The notes beneath the pieces are model-generated. The model was not told where the DNA came from, did no database searches, and worked only from the letters and a program-made list of their open reading frames with translations. The position numbers were made by a program, and so were the translations under genes. This document shows positions 1-9,623 of a stretch of 64,000 nt of DNA, one piece after another (the first letter of the stretch is position 1; each line of letters begins with the position of its first letter). The stretch is taken from contig MU867060.1 of assembly GCA_033725935.1 (NCBI GenBank), positions 186,001 to 250,000 of the forward strand. Reading direction: 5' to 3'. This stretch comes from Cladorrhinum sp. PSN259 (taxonomy: Eukaryota > Ascomycota > Sordariomycetes > Sordariales > Podosporaceae).

Positions 1-2
1 AT

Positions 3-140
3 GAGGAGACTGCTGCAGAACGCAGAGCTCGTGAGGAGGACAAGCGAGAAGAGGCATTGGAGAAGAGGCTGAAGCGGGAAAAGGAGGAGAGAAAGCGGAG
101 GATGCTGGAGCAGAACCGCGCCAGAGCTGGAAATCGTTAG
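3..140 (+). CDS. C-terminal end of a Lys/Glu/Arg-rich protein (5' end outside window)
   Basis: The frame starting at base 3 is open from the window edge and reads 45 codons to a TAG at 138-140. It is almost entirely charged (Glu, Arg, Lys, with Ala and Leu), in the pattern of a single long alpha-helix or coiled coil, and ends in RARAGNR. The other two forward frames hit stops early. I do not recognise the family; a basic, highly charged helical tail like this is common in nuclear RNA-processing proteins, but that is only a compositional impression. The start and the rest of the gene lie upstream of the window. Confidence 0.6.
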   Translation, partial: EETAAERRAREEDKREEALEKRLKREKEERKRRMLEQNRARAGNR

Positions 141-904
141 GTTTTTGTTTTATTTTTGCATGTTACGGAGTTCGGGGACCAAGGGCTCGCCTGGATAGAT
201 CGTTCGGGATGGGCAAATGCATTATGGCTATCTGGGAAGACTGTTTTCTGGGAAGCACTTTTTTAGCATGGAAGTTGAGGCGTACCCGGGTGATCGATCA
301 TACTGCCAGGCGAATTCCATGATTGTACCTAGAGAGCGATGACGACGAAGATACAGCTTTACAACAGAAGATACCAGGCATTTCTTACACAAGATACTGT
401 ACTGGGTACTGGTTGTCCACTTCTTTTTTTCGGTTCATCATCATCCCTTGATTGAGCCTTTTATATATGTTCTTAGTTTAGTTCAATATAATTGTATGCC
501 CTTCACGAGGTTCACTAGTATATGGAAAGTGAACAGACTATGCCATTGAAATAGTATAGAGTAGCAGATCGGCGGAAACATTTTAGTAATATGGATATCG
601 TCATAAAAAGTAACAAGGTCAAATTTGATGTGCAGCCTCCAAATGTACTAGCGCAGGTCGAAGGCACCCAAGGTAGGCCTATCTAAGCAAATGCTCTCTC
701 TCCTGTCATCAGTCCTGACCAAAACAGAAACGAATGGGGTATATCCGCATAAACACCAGACTCTACAGATCCCAAAGCTATAAATGACAAAAAAAAGTTA
801 ACCGTAAGGTCTATAAAGAATATATGCCGTGCCCTTGAGTCCACGGGAAAGGAAACGTGAGGTGAGATAAGAAAAGTATATGTGTCGATTTGGTCTCTTT
901 TCCA
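141..904. other. Intergenic, convergent 3' ends
   Basis: This stretch lies between the 3' end of the Lys/Glu-rich gene and the 3' end of the leftward RBR gene. It is AT-rich with T- and A-runs, as expected of two 3' untranslated regions. No gene, repeat or RNA was seen. Confidence 0.6.
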
Positions 905-1758
905 TCACATGGCACATGTGCCATGCTGAACATGATATTCGTAGGGCATGTATCCACATCGATAACACCAGTGTGTGCCACATGGGCATCTGCCAGGGGT
1001 ACGTACCATCAGTTACTACTACGCAACGTGGAATATGATCTGATGTCCCTGAACTTACGAGATGCGATTACACCCTTCTGTTTTTTCAGTCCATCGGTTG
1101 CAGCTGGGACACGGCTTCCATCCACGTTGCCTTGCCAAACTTTCGAACTTTTTCTCACTAGCCATGGAAGCGCTCAACTTTCCCGCGGCGGCAGCGGCTT
1201 CAAGAGAACACGAGTTCCTTGTGTGGGCTCGTTCTCGACTGTGGAAATTGTCAATGGAGGCTGTATGAGGTTGTCGAGAAACCATAAATGAAGAGCATAC
1301 CATCGGACACAAGTACCACCATTACACCTCCTACACCTTGCCGTTCTTCCCGTCCTCAACGCATGCGGTATGAAGGCACCGCATTTCGGATCAGAGCAAT
1401 ACAGCTTCACAGTGGAATCCAGTTCGGCCAGTTTTGACCTGTACTCGGCCACTTCATGGCTGGAGAGACCAAGCCGCCTTTGGAGGAAGCGTAAAGGAAG
1501 CCGAACTGCTGGTGAGCAACAGACTACCGGCTTGAATGGGACGTCCTTGATGGAGTGTTTGTAATACCGCGAGAGGCAATTTCCGCTATGTTGACGTTAA
1601 TAACTCGACCAACAGAAAAAAAGGACATTAAAAGGGGCAAGGTATACCTACCAGTGCTGATGCTTGCATGGGAGCTTTAAGTCCCAGAAATCGGAGATCC
1701 ACTCGGTTGTGACAGTGTCCAGACAGTAGGCACATTCATACGTCTTCCATTCCCACAT
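905..1758 (-). CDS. Compact RBR (RING1-IBR-RING2) E3 ubiquitin ligase-like protein
   Basis: Four exons: 1758-1652, 1585-1301, 1238-1059 and 989-905, joining in phase to 218 residues. RING1 starts with ECAYC (Cys9, Cys12), continues LPCKHQHC and ends CC. The IBR has YCSDPKCG, then CRRC...CVRC, then H and C four residues apart. RING2/Rcat reads WKPCPSCNRW, GCNRISCPCG, HWCYRCGY. RBR enzymes accept ubiquitin on a RING2 cysteine before passing it to substrate; here the candidate is in GCNRISCPCG. Each splice restores a zinc ligand (for example CVR|C and S|CPCG), which strongly supports the model. It is short for the family and has no N-terminal extension: the frame upstream of ATG 1758 meets a stop about 20 codons away, although a GTGAGT there could mark a missing 5' exon. 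It is the first of two RBR-like genes within 5 kb, with PMP24 between them. Confidence 0.85.
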
Positions 1759-3034
1759 GGCGACTTGAAGTCTGGACGTCTGATCGGGATGAGGGTCACA
1801 GGCTCCAGGCACCTAACTCACAAAAGATGACCATAGAGACCAACCCAGACTCGGATATGAACATGGAGTGAGTCTGTGAATTAGATGACTGTGAATAAAA
1901 AAATTTCAAAAGTACGCCGTCCAGAACTAAAAGAAAAAAAAAGGAAAAGAAAAGAAGAAAACGAAACCTCAAGAACTTTGTCAGAACCAAAGCAGTAAAA
2001 CTATCATTTAAACACCGCCAGCATCGACGCCCACTGAGCAGCTTTCATTTTCCACCCAAACACTGAGTTGGCGCGCTACGGGACTGGGGTTTGGAGGAAG
2101 TCATGATGGCCTGTCCTGACTTTCTCCTACCATCAGGTGGCAACTTTGTTGGCCCGCTATGGGAATCGGGGTTGGAGGAAACCATGATGGCCTGTCTTGA
2201 CTTTCTCCAACCCATGAGCCGCAAGCGGTGGTGTGGAAACCATATTTTCCCAGGGCAGCCACTTTTCGACTCTCGGGGTTTCCAAAAGACTTGCAGCATG
2301 CGTTGATATGTTGGGTTTACATGGGATGCTGAACACTCTCTGTCGAAACCAGACGATGCCGCATCTTGACTCCCTGCATACTCGACTTTCACAATAAGCA
2401 GTTGACACACGTTCTACATGAACAATACCAAACCACAATTCCACTGACACGTTCACAGAGCGGGCCAACTCAAAAGTCTAATGCTTTACAGACTGTCAAC
2501 ACGCATATTGGTGTCTCAATGAAAACAGTATCCACACCATCTTCAAATGGCTGGCAGTTGTTTCTTGCCTCTGCCCAACCTGATAGGCGCCAAAATGATT
2601 TCAAATGTTGGGCACCATACACTTGACAACACACGTTTCATCCTTCTCGACAAACAAAAATACCAAAAATACCTGGCACCAAGCATCGTCGCTTGCCTTG
2701 CTCGAGTCCTGTAAAAGCCGAAACCAGAAGGTGACAGTGAGCCAGCACTGCAGACACGATCCTCCGAACTCTGGAGATGCAAAATCAGCCATAAACTTGA
2801 CTTGATATTCTTGCCTTGAGAGACACCAACAGATTGCTGATGTTGGCAAATGGAAGGTATTGTATTCATATCCAAAGTTCACTCCTGAATATATCTAAAT
2901 CGCGCCCCGAAAGGAAGATGATGCATGCCCAACTCAGCTGCAGTTAGATCTAAGTCGCCCAAAAATATTACAAAGTAAAATACAACCATATAAACGCCAC
3001 TGCAATGTCTACCATCCTTAAAACTTGTTCAGAC
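1759..3034. other. Intergenic region with a local tandem duplication
   Basis: This lies between the start of the RBR gene and the stop of PMP24, both leftward. It includes an A-rich run (about 1928-1966) that would be a pyrimidine tract on the RBR strand, and a two-copy direct repeat at 2067-2212. Several short frames overlap on both strands at 2045-2880 but none shows a family motif or splice-consistent extension. No gene is called. Confidence 0.5.
2067..2212. repeat. Two-copy direct tandem repeat, 81-bp period
   Basis: Copy 1 (2067-2131) and copy 2 (2148-2212) align over 65 bases with about 9 mismatches and no gap. Both contain the shared core catgatggcctgtc. The period is 81 bp, a multiple of three, and an open frame on the minus strand (about 2045-2410) runs through both copies without a stop, giving two similar peptides (GWRKSRQAIM and GRRKSGQAIM). 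Whether it is coding is unknown. Confidence 0.75.
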
Positions 3035-3927
3035 TCATTTGTTATGCCATAAAAAGTTGCGGAGGCCATCCCAGTGGTCAGAGTTTGCATAGATGTAGGT
3101 CATGCTGCTCCGGAGACTGGGCTGCAACTCAGCGGCCTGCCACTTGAAGAGATGCATGACGGCACCCCAAGACACACTGGCAAACACCGGCCAGGCATAA
3201 TAACTAATGGTCGCACTCCGTTGGGGTTTCGAAACCCCTGGAAGACCCGTTCCTGGCTTGATGGCAAGGCGAGCGAGCGCCAGCACAACGCGCGCAAACA
3301 CATAGATCACAATCTGTTGGTTAACGCTCGAGATCTTCCCGCTCCTAGAACGTTGCCCAAAGACAATGTAACCACCGAGCAGACCAGCAATAAAGCTGTC
3401 ATAAGGGCCTGAATCCGTAGTCAGCTTTTGTTTCTTTTTCCCGACACAGGGAGGATTTTGTCTTGCCTTCTTTGCCCGGCGTTGGCCCGTATGCTTTTAA
3501 TAACATGCACGTTGCCTTGTAGATGGTGGCAAACTTTGCCAGATTTCGGGCATGTGTTTTCGTCGCTCGGAAGATGAGTCGTGCCTTTTCTTGGAGACTG
3601 GAATCGTGGCGCAAAAAAAGCGTCAGCTAGGTATTGATCTTGGTTGGGATGGGGATTATGGAGAAGAAGGGGAAAAGAAAGCCGCATACGTTCCAGAGCG
3701 AAAGAGAAATATCATTACAAAGGCGTGCGGAAAGCGCACTTTTGTCCCGTAGACTGCGCCATTGCGCGCCGCCTTGACGATTGCAAGGAAATCGTGGTAC
3801 TTTGGGTTGAGGATTATTGGCTCTATGACGGCCTGCGCGTTGCGATTAGTATTACTGGAAGCGCAAGAGTGGAAATGCGGCTGTCACTGGCACGCACCTT
3901 GAGGGTCTCGAGGGTGGTGGACGACAT
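3035..3927 (-). CDS. PMP24: Peroxisomal membrane protein 4 / PMP24 (Tim17-22-23-like superfamily)
   Basis: Four exons: 3927-3898, 3832-3690, 3597-3467 and 3408-3035, giving 225 residues. Family signatures in order: ARNGAVYGTKVRFPHAFVM near residue 35, LQEKARLIF with ATKTHARNLAKF, then the Gly-rich segment AGLLGGYIVFG, RVVLALARLA, and the C-terminal LQPSLRSSMTYIY and FLWHNK. These match animal PXMP4 closely. The protein is an integral peroxisomal membrane protein whose transport role is not settled. Introns 1 and 2 are normal GT-AG (intron 1 has TACTAATC as branch site). The third intron (3466-3409, 58 nt) only gives a family-like join (GKE|GPYDSF) with a GC donor (GCAAGA) and TTCAG acceptor, so it is a GC-AG intron. 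PEX5, the matrix-import receptor, lies 50 kb away and is not physically linked. Confidence 0.9.
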
Positions 3928-4656
3928 GGTGACGATGATTGCCTCGGCAATTGGAGCGACTGGTTTCCAGGCAAATAATTAGGGAGGGTGATGAATGGTT
4001 TGGAAGGTGCGCTGAGTACTTTGCAGGAGACGGGGCAAAACCGTGTCTACCTCATTGGGGTTTTCAGAAAGAGTATCCGTTCTGTGGTTCCGGAGATGTT
4101 CTGGTTGTGGTTGTTGTTGTTGTCGGCGTCTTTGGGAGTAACGGGAGTGGAGTTGACTCGGGAAACACTAGGCTAGCATGTGCAAACGGTAACCGGCGGG
4201 AATTCACAGATGACGGCACACCCCTCGGTCGCTGTCGGCTGAACCTTTCCGGTGCAGGACGCTGCTGGATGGCGGACAAGGTTCCCCGCAAAATGACGCA
4301 GGGGTCCCTTTTTAGCGTTCCCTCCACAAAGCACTGCATGGGAACGCTTGCATGTGAAAGCTTCTTTCGCATCCTGGGAGTCAAAACATACTCACTGCTT
4401 TCTCGAAACCAAGATTGTCCATTTCATATATCTCTATACGTTAAGCTGAATCTTATTTTTACCCTGTCCTCTATAGGATACAACACTCCCAAAAGAATCT
4501 GATCCGTTCATCTATGATCCCAGGAACCCCCGACACCCCAACGATACCCAGTTCCCGTCGGCTTTTCTCGGCCGACACCCGACATCTAGCTCTCTCCATG
4601 TATCTTGACCATAGAGTCTATCCCTGCATTCGTGCTTCGATCATGCTGCCCCAGTT
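3928..4656. other. Intergenic between PMP24 start and RING-IBR gene stop
   Basis: It holds a short GTT-rich tract (about 4098-4130) close to the PMP24 start, and otherwise no repeat, RNA or convincing frame. The 187-codon rightward frame at 3939-4502 has no recognisable motif and overlaps the PMP24 first exon on the other strand, so it is not called. Confidence 0.5.
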
Positions 4657-5931
4657 TCACTCACCATTCGCATACACCCATTCCTCCTGAAACTGCGCCT
4701 GAATCATCTCCTCAACGTCATCATCATCATCGTCAGCATCCATCACCTCCGTCTCCCCTCTTCCAATATCACCACCACCACCACCACCACGACGTACAGG
4801 TGGACACATACCAACCCCTCTAAACACCCACTTTCCCCTTCCTTTTACTCTAACCTTCATTCTCACCTCCTTCCCATCCCTCCTCCCTCTTACTAACCCC
4901 TTTTGTTTTCTCCCAAAAACACCCAACCCCCCAAACATGTGCGCCCTCCCTCCACAAAGCCGGCAAGTCCTCTCCCCGCATCTAGGACAGGTCCCCGAAC
5001 AGGTGCTCTGATTCCAGACGCTAATAAACATTCCACATTCCTCCTTCCAGCAGTACATCTTTCGGTCCTGCTGCTCTTGCTCTTGAAACTGGACCTCGCG
5101 GAGCTTATCGCAGTAGGCGGTAAATTCGGCCGGTTTGGATATTTGGCCTAGGACGGACAGGGGGATCGGCTTGGAGTCTGAGCAGCAGATGGGTAGACCG
5201 CGGAAGGGATGAGTGAAGAGGGAGTAACGGAAGAGTTTGCGAATGCACGGGACACAGAGGGTGTGCTTGCAGGGGAGGGTGGTGTTGAGTTGGAGAGAGG
5301 ATGAGGTTGATGATGGGGTTGAGGATGGGAATGTGGATGGGGACTGGGAAAGGGAAAGGGGGGTGGTGCATTTTGAGCATAGTTGAGGGTAGGGAGATGG
5401 GGATGAGGATGGGGATGATGATGAAAGGAGTAGGTTTGTGCTTGGGGGTGAGTCTGGCCGAGGGAGGTGGAATTTGAGGGCGTTGAAGGGCGGTCTGGGA
5501 GTTGATGTTGCTGGCGGTGTTGGGAGGTTGAAGGTGACAGATTTCTTTGGGGAGTGGTGTGAATCTCTGGGTTGAGAGTTGGGAGGGGTTAGGGGTTGTT
5601 GCGATAGTTTGTTGTCGATGAGCCCGGGGGTTGTGAATGTTGACCTGGGCTCTGAGGTGGGTGGGGTGAAAATGACTGGTGGCTTGATGCTAACTTCAGG
5701 GGTTGTGTAAGTGGTCGTAGGTTGTGATGAGGGTGGGGTGAGGGCGTATGGTGGCCTGTTCCATTGCTCGAGGGATGTGAATGATGTCTTCAAGAGGGAT
5801 GCGTTCAGGTCTGGAGTGCCAGGAGGAGTGATCTCGTTGAGGTCGTTGAAATCTCCATATTTTGGGTTTGACATGTCGCTGTCCGTGCCTGTCATGGTGT
5901 GGTCAGGAGTAAGTAATGCGTCGGTGTCCAT
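4657..5931 (-). CDS. RING1-IBR protein lacking RING2 (RBR-like)
   Basis: Single exon of 424 residues from ATG 5931 (MDTDALLTP); the frame is open further upstream but has no ATG. The N-terminal half is disordered and Pro/Thr/Ser-rich with repeated TPP and TPPxSxP motifs. A RING1-like region follows (CSKC, then LPCKHTLCVPC and ICC), then an IBR with YCWKEECG, GTCPRCGERTCRLCGGRAH. After the IBR there is a basic segment and an acidic tail with six consecutive Asp, but no RING2/Rcat cysteines, so the catalytic module of a true RBR ligase is missing. It may be a regulatory or decoy RBR derivative, or a substrate-binding partner; that is inference. The coding strand is full of low-complexity tracts (GGTGGT near 4770-4790; GATGRG near 5395-5425). 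It shares its 5' region with the divergent flavin monooxygenase gene. Confidence 0.75.
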   Translation of the reverse strand: MDTDALLTPDHTMTGTDSDMSNPKYGDFNDLNEITPPGTPDLNASLLKTSFTSLEQWNRPPYALTPPSSQPTTTYTTPEVSIKPPVIFTPPTSEPRSTFTTPGLIDNKLSQQPLTPPNSQPRDSHHSPKKSVTFNLPTPPATSTPRPPFNALKFHLPRPDSPPSTNLLLSSSSPSSSPSPYPQLCSKCTTPLSLSQSPSTFPSSTPSSTSSSLQLNTTLPCKHTLCVPCIRKLFRYSLFTHPFRGLPICCSDSKPIPLSVLGQISKPAEFTAYCDKLREVQFQEQEQQDRKMYCWKEECGMFISVWNQSTCSGTCPRCGERTCRLCGGRAHMFGGLGVFGRKQKGLVRGRRDGKEVRMKVRVKGRGKWVFRGVGMCPPVRRGGGGGGDIGRGETEVMDADDDDDDVEEMIQAQFQEEWVYANGE

Positions 5932-6628
5932 TGCTACCGCATAACCCAAGATTGGTGAAAAAAATTTCAATAATGACAAACTGGAGGAATTGTATCCAAA
6001 TACTTGTTGAATCCGAATTTCAATTCCCTGGAGTAGAATGAGTGGATTATGAATTTATTATCTACTTGATATACATACAAAGGAGCACATTGATTCCTGG
6101 CTCTTCAGTTCTTTGCTCTTGGTTTTGCCCAGATGGTTCTAGCTCAAACCAGTTGTAGCATCTTCATTGGAACAGCAAAGGGATTGTCAGCTGCGGGTAA
6201 TGCCCATCGGGTTTCTCACGTTGTCATTGACGCCCGAGATGTGCCAACTGATTCCCGGTTTGTGTTGGCAGTCTCTGAGTGGTTGTTGATTTGTCAGGGG
6301 TTGCGATTGGCTGTTCACCTCATGCATCTTCACCGAGCTCACCTTGAGAAAGGGGGTGAGTATGGTGTATCCAAATCAAGCTGGATTTTCCCATGAAGTT
6401 GTCCAACTCTCGGGCATACAATTGGAACCAAAAATAATTTATGTACATCTATAGAGTTGACTGGAATGGGGTGTGCAATCAGAATATGCCGACCTGATCA
6501 TCTCCCCGCGATGGTGACATGCACGGCTGTGATGACGAATTTCGCAACCTCTTACAAGTTTGGTCCAAACCTCTCCTGAATTATTCCTTTCAGAAAGAGA
6601 AGCTCAAAGTCTTGCTACCCAAGAAGCA
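5932..6628. promoter_or_regulatory. Shared 5' region between divergent RING-IBR and FMO genes
   Basis: The two start codons (5931 leftward, 6629 rightward) are 0.7 kb apart and face away from each other, so both promoters must lie here. No clear TATA box or palindromic operator stands out. A short rightward frame at 6133-6396 has no family features and is not called. Confidence 0.5.
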
Positions 6629-8322
6629 ATGGAAAATAAGACCAAAAAACCGATCAAATCCGTAGCCATCATTGGCGCCGGTGCTGCGGGTACGTTCAAC
6701 ACCCACAAACTGGATTTGGCCACTTGCTCATATCATCTATTACAAAGGCGCCGTTACAGCCGCTGCTTTTGAAGCTGAAAAGTATTATGAACGCATCCGT
6801 GTGTTTGAGCGCCGTGAGACGCCGGGCGGGACTTGGTAACAACCACGTTCATCTTGCTTAGAAGAAAACACACTCAACTAAACGTCAACCAGGATTTATG
6901 ACCCAAGCCCTTTAAAACATCCACCTAGACCAGGCGCTCTTGCCCCTGAGATTGATCCCCCATTAAAGCCCCCTGAGAACCTACCTCGAACAACCCCACC
7001 AAGTAAACAAGAGAGATACTCCCAAACACCCATCTACAGCTCCTTGACGTAGGTAATATTCTTACAGTCTCTCAAAATAACCTTGCAACTGAAAACTCCC
7101 CAGCACCAATGTCCCGGACATAGCAATGTCTTTCTCAGACTCGCGCTTCGCCTATGGTCCATTCGCGCCTCACCACATCCCCCGTCAATACATCGAAAAC
7201 TACTTTTCCTATCACAAAACAGATTCCTATCTAGTTCTCAACACAACACTGGAACTTCTCACCAGAATCCCCCCCTCCTCAGCCCAAGAAGACGGTTTGG
7301 ACAGATGGTCTCTAACCCTCCGCCACCACAACCCAGCCCTCAACCAGGACACCTGGTACACCGAGCAGTTCGACGCAGTAGTCCTAGCAACAGGTCACTA
7401 TTCCATTCCATACATTCCCTTCGTCCCCGGCCTGGCAGAATACATTTCTCTGCACCCGTCCAAAATCCAGCACTCAAAGTTTTATCGCTCGCCCGAGGCG
7501 TACACCTCAAAGAAAATCCTAGTAGTAGGCAACTCAGCTTCAGGCCACGACATCTCTGCCGAGCTCACCTCGACCGCTCAGTTGCCGGTTTTGGTCTCTC
7601 GTCGTTCCCCATCGAGATGGGACGGTGATTCCGCTCCCGAGGGGATAGAATGGAAACCAGTCATTTCCGAATTCCTCCCCTCCTCTGGGCGTATCATATT
7701 TGCCGACGGGACCTGCCTAGATGACGTCGATACAGTCATATACTGCACCGGATACCAGGTTTCTTTCCCCTTCTGGGATTCTCCTCGGCCAAACGGCCCG
7801 GGCGGAGAAGAACAGTTACTATGGGACTACAAAGCCGGAAGACTAAAAGGCAATTACCAGCACACCTTTCTTCGAGAGTATCCCACGTTGGGGGTGGTAG
7901 GCATGCCGCGCGTCCTGACGTTTAGGAGCTTCGAGTACCAAGCTGTCGCGCTGGCAAGATACTGGTCGGGTCGGAATGCAAGACCTTTGCCTCCGCTCAA
8001 GGAACAAGAGAGGTGGGAATTGAGCAGAGCAGAGGCGAGAAGGAAGGAGAGAAGGAAATTTCATGATATAGCTTGGGATGATGGCGAGACGGAGGAGTGG
8101 TTGGGATGGTTGTTTACATTTGCTGGGTTGGGGACGTTAAGGGGGGAGGGGAGGATACCGCCCGCGTTGAGCGAGGATGTCGTTTGGGCTGTCGATCATG
8201 TTAGAAAGTATCCTGAGCCTGGGAAGGATGAGCAGAGGAAGGAGAGCGTGGATGTGGAGGGGGATGGGGACTGGGTGATGGTTGAGAGAAAAGGGGTCAA
8301 GGATTCGTTGGCATTTATTTGA
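6629..8322 (+). CDS. Flavin-containing monooxygenase (class B, FMO-like)
   Basis: Four exons: 6629-6689, 6748-6835, 6893-7048 and 7104-8322, giving 507 residues. The FAD Rossmann motif GAGAAG (residues 16-21) is split by intron 1, and ERRETPGGTW at the end of exon 2 is the usual second FAD contact. TTNVPDIAMSFSDSRF matches the region that follows the FAD site in FMOs. FDAVVLATGHYSIPYIP is the ATG-type linker; HSKFYR corresponds to the FMO fingerprint; VVGNSASGHDIS (GxSxSG) binds NADPH. FMOs use NADPH and O2 to oxygenate soft nucleophiles (N or S) or ketones. Upstream in-frame codons to 6560 contain no ATG. No secondary-metabolite genes flank it, so the substrate cannot be guessed. Its 5' neighbour is the divergent RING-IBR gene. 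Confidence 0.9.
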
Positions 8323-8876
8323 TGAGTAAGAGACTTGAAGCGGTCATGTTACAATAGGGTGCGCTAGTCAACAGTTAAACTGAAGCAATAACTTAGTTCA
8401 TGCGGCTGCAGATGACCTGGAGTGCCTTTCGTTAAATTGTATACATCCCAACCAAGACTTAAGCAGGGGTTTGAGAGAATAAAACTGTGTAAAATGAAAC
8501 TGAGCTGGCCCATAGGTGCCGTGTGAATCATAATAAAGCAAATAAATGGATGCGAAGAAAATAGAGACCAAAGTTTAGGACCAAGTCCACCCTCCATTGG
8601 AAGTATGATGTGCTCTCAAAAAGAGAGGACAAGAAGTGTGTAAACCAGCCTCTTTCGCTTCCTCCATGTCATATTATCCGCATTTCAGACAATTTTACCA
8701 CGAATAAAACTGTGTATACTGGCCGTTTCGATTAGGATCAATCGCCTCCCCATCCATTATTCCATGAACATAAGCATCTCCTACCAACTAGTAACAGCTT
8801 GTGTGCTCCCTGTCACACACTTGTAGCTCACTTTGCTGCTGCCTCAGCGCTTCCAACGCCTCTGCTCCCGCTCGAA
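8323..8876. other. Intergenic, convergent 3' ends
   Basis: Lies between the FMO stop and the degraded HET remnant. No gene, RNA or repeat was recognised. Confidence 0.5.
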
Positions 8877-9623
8877 TCACTGGTCCACCTCCCTTATTAG
8901 CGTCTCAACTGACATCTGACGGCATGTTAGTGAGCCATATACGGGCCGCAAAACGAAGGGAACTCGGCTCCCAGATACAACAAGAACCCCATCACCAGAT
9001 GTCATGCCCTTCGGTCCGATCCTTATGTACCCTTTTTGCGTGATGAAATTTGTCCGACCACCATTAGCCCGCTTGATGGTATAGTGAAATGCGTTTCGTT
9101 TTTCTAGTTCGCTATCCTCTTGCGTTAGTTCACTTTCAGAAGCGTAGCTCTCTTGTCGATATCCTCCGATAAGGGAGGTGGTTCTCCGTCGCTTAGTGTC
9201 CATATTCAACCAGCCGAGATATGTTGAATGTAAGCCGTTGCTTACACGCCATAGCTCGCCATGACTTGAGTACCGATTGTATTCGACATCACCGCAAATT
9301 GTGGGACAGAACACATCCGAGAGAGAGCCGCCCGCCGTGTATTCCGAGTCTGCAAAGTTCCATTCCTCAAAGTCAGATTGCCAAGCCCGCACAATATTAC
9401 GCCGGCGGTTCACATAGTGCTACGGGGCTTCAGCTTTATTCTACATGAGCACCCGGCTGACGTACACGACTTGCTCGAAATAAAAGCCATGTATTTCGAG
9501 AAAGGTTCTGGTTATGGCCCCGAGCCGCATAAGGAATGCTAGTATCAATGGCAAAGTATTGTAGAGATACAAAGTATCTAAACGAGAAGCCTCATTACTG
9601 TTAGGGTGGAAGCTCCTTCTCAT
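8877..9623 (-). pseudogene. Remnant of a HET-domain (heterokaryon incompatibility-type) gene, C-terminal part
   Basis: One minus-strand frame reads from about 9623 to 8877 and resembles the region after the HET domain in fungal HET proteins: FLEIHGFYFEQVV (the usual L-x-GF-x-FD-x-V step), then a Trp-rich stretch, then ICGDVE...YLGWLNM, and finally KGYIRIGPKGMTSGD with VPFVLRP, the characteristic end motif. The frame is broken by two in-frame TAG codons, at 9443-9441 and about 9422-9420, and the motif is followed by a run-out (VYGSL...) instead of the normal family ending. No HET domain was found upstream to about 10.4 kb. HET proteins trigger non-self recognition cell death; this copy lacks the signalling domain and should be inactive. 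Family assignment is by motif memory. Confidence 0.55.

Noticed and set aside
3939..4502. 187-codon rightward frame
   Set aside because: Includes the GTT-rich tract and PMP24 upstream DNA, with no family signal.
5932..5979. Upstream extension of the RING-IBR frame to 5979
   Set aside because: The first codon there is TTG; the first ATG in frame is at 5931.
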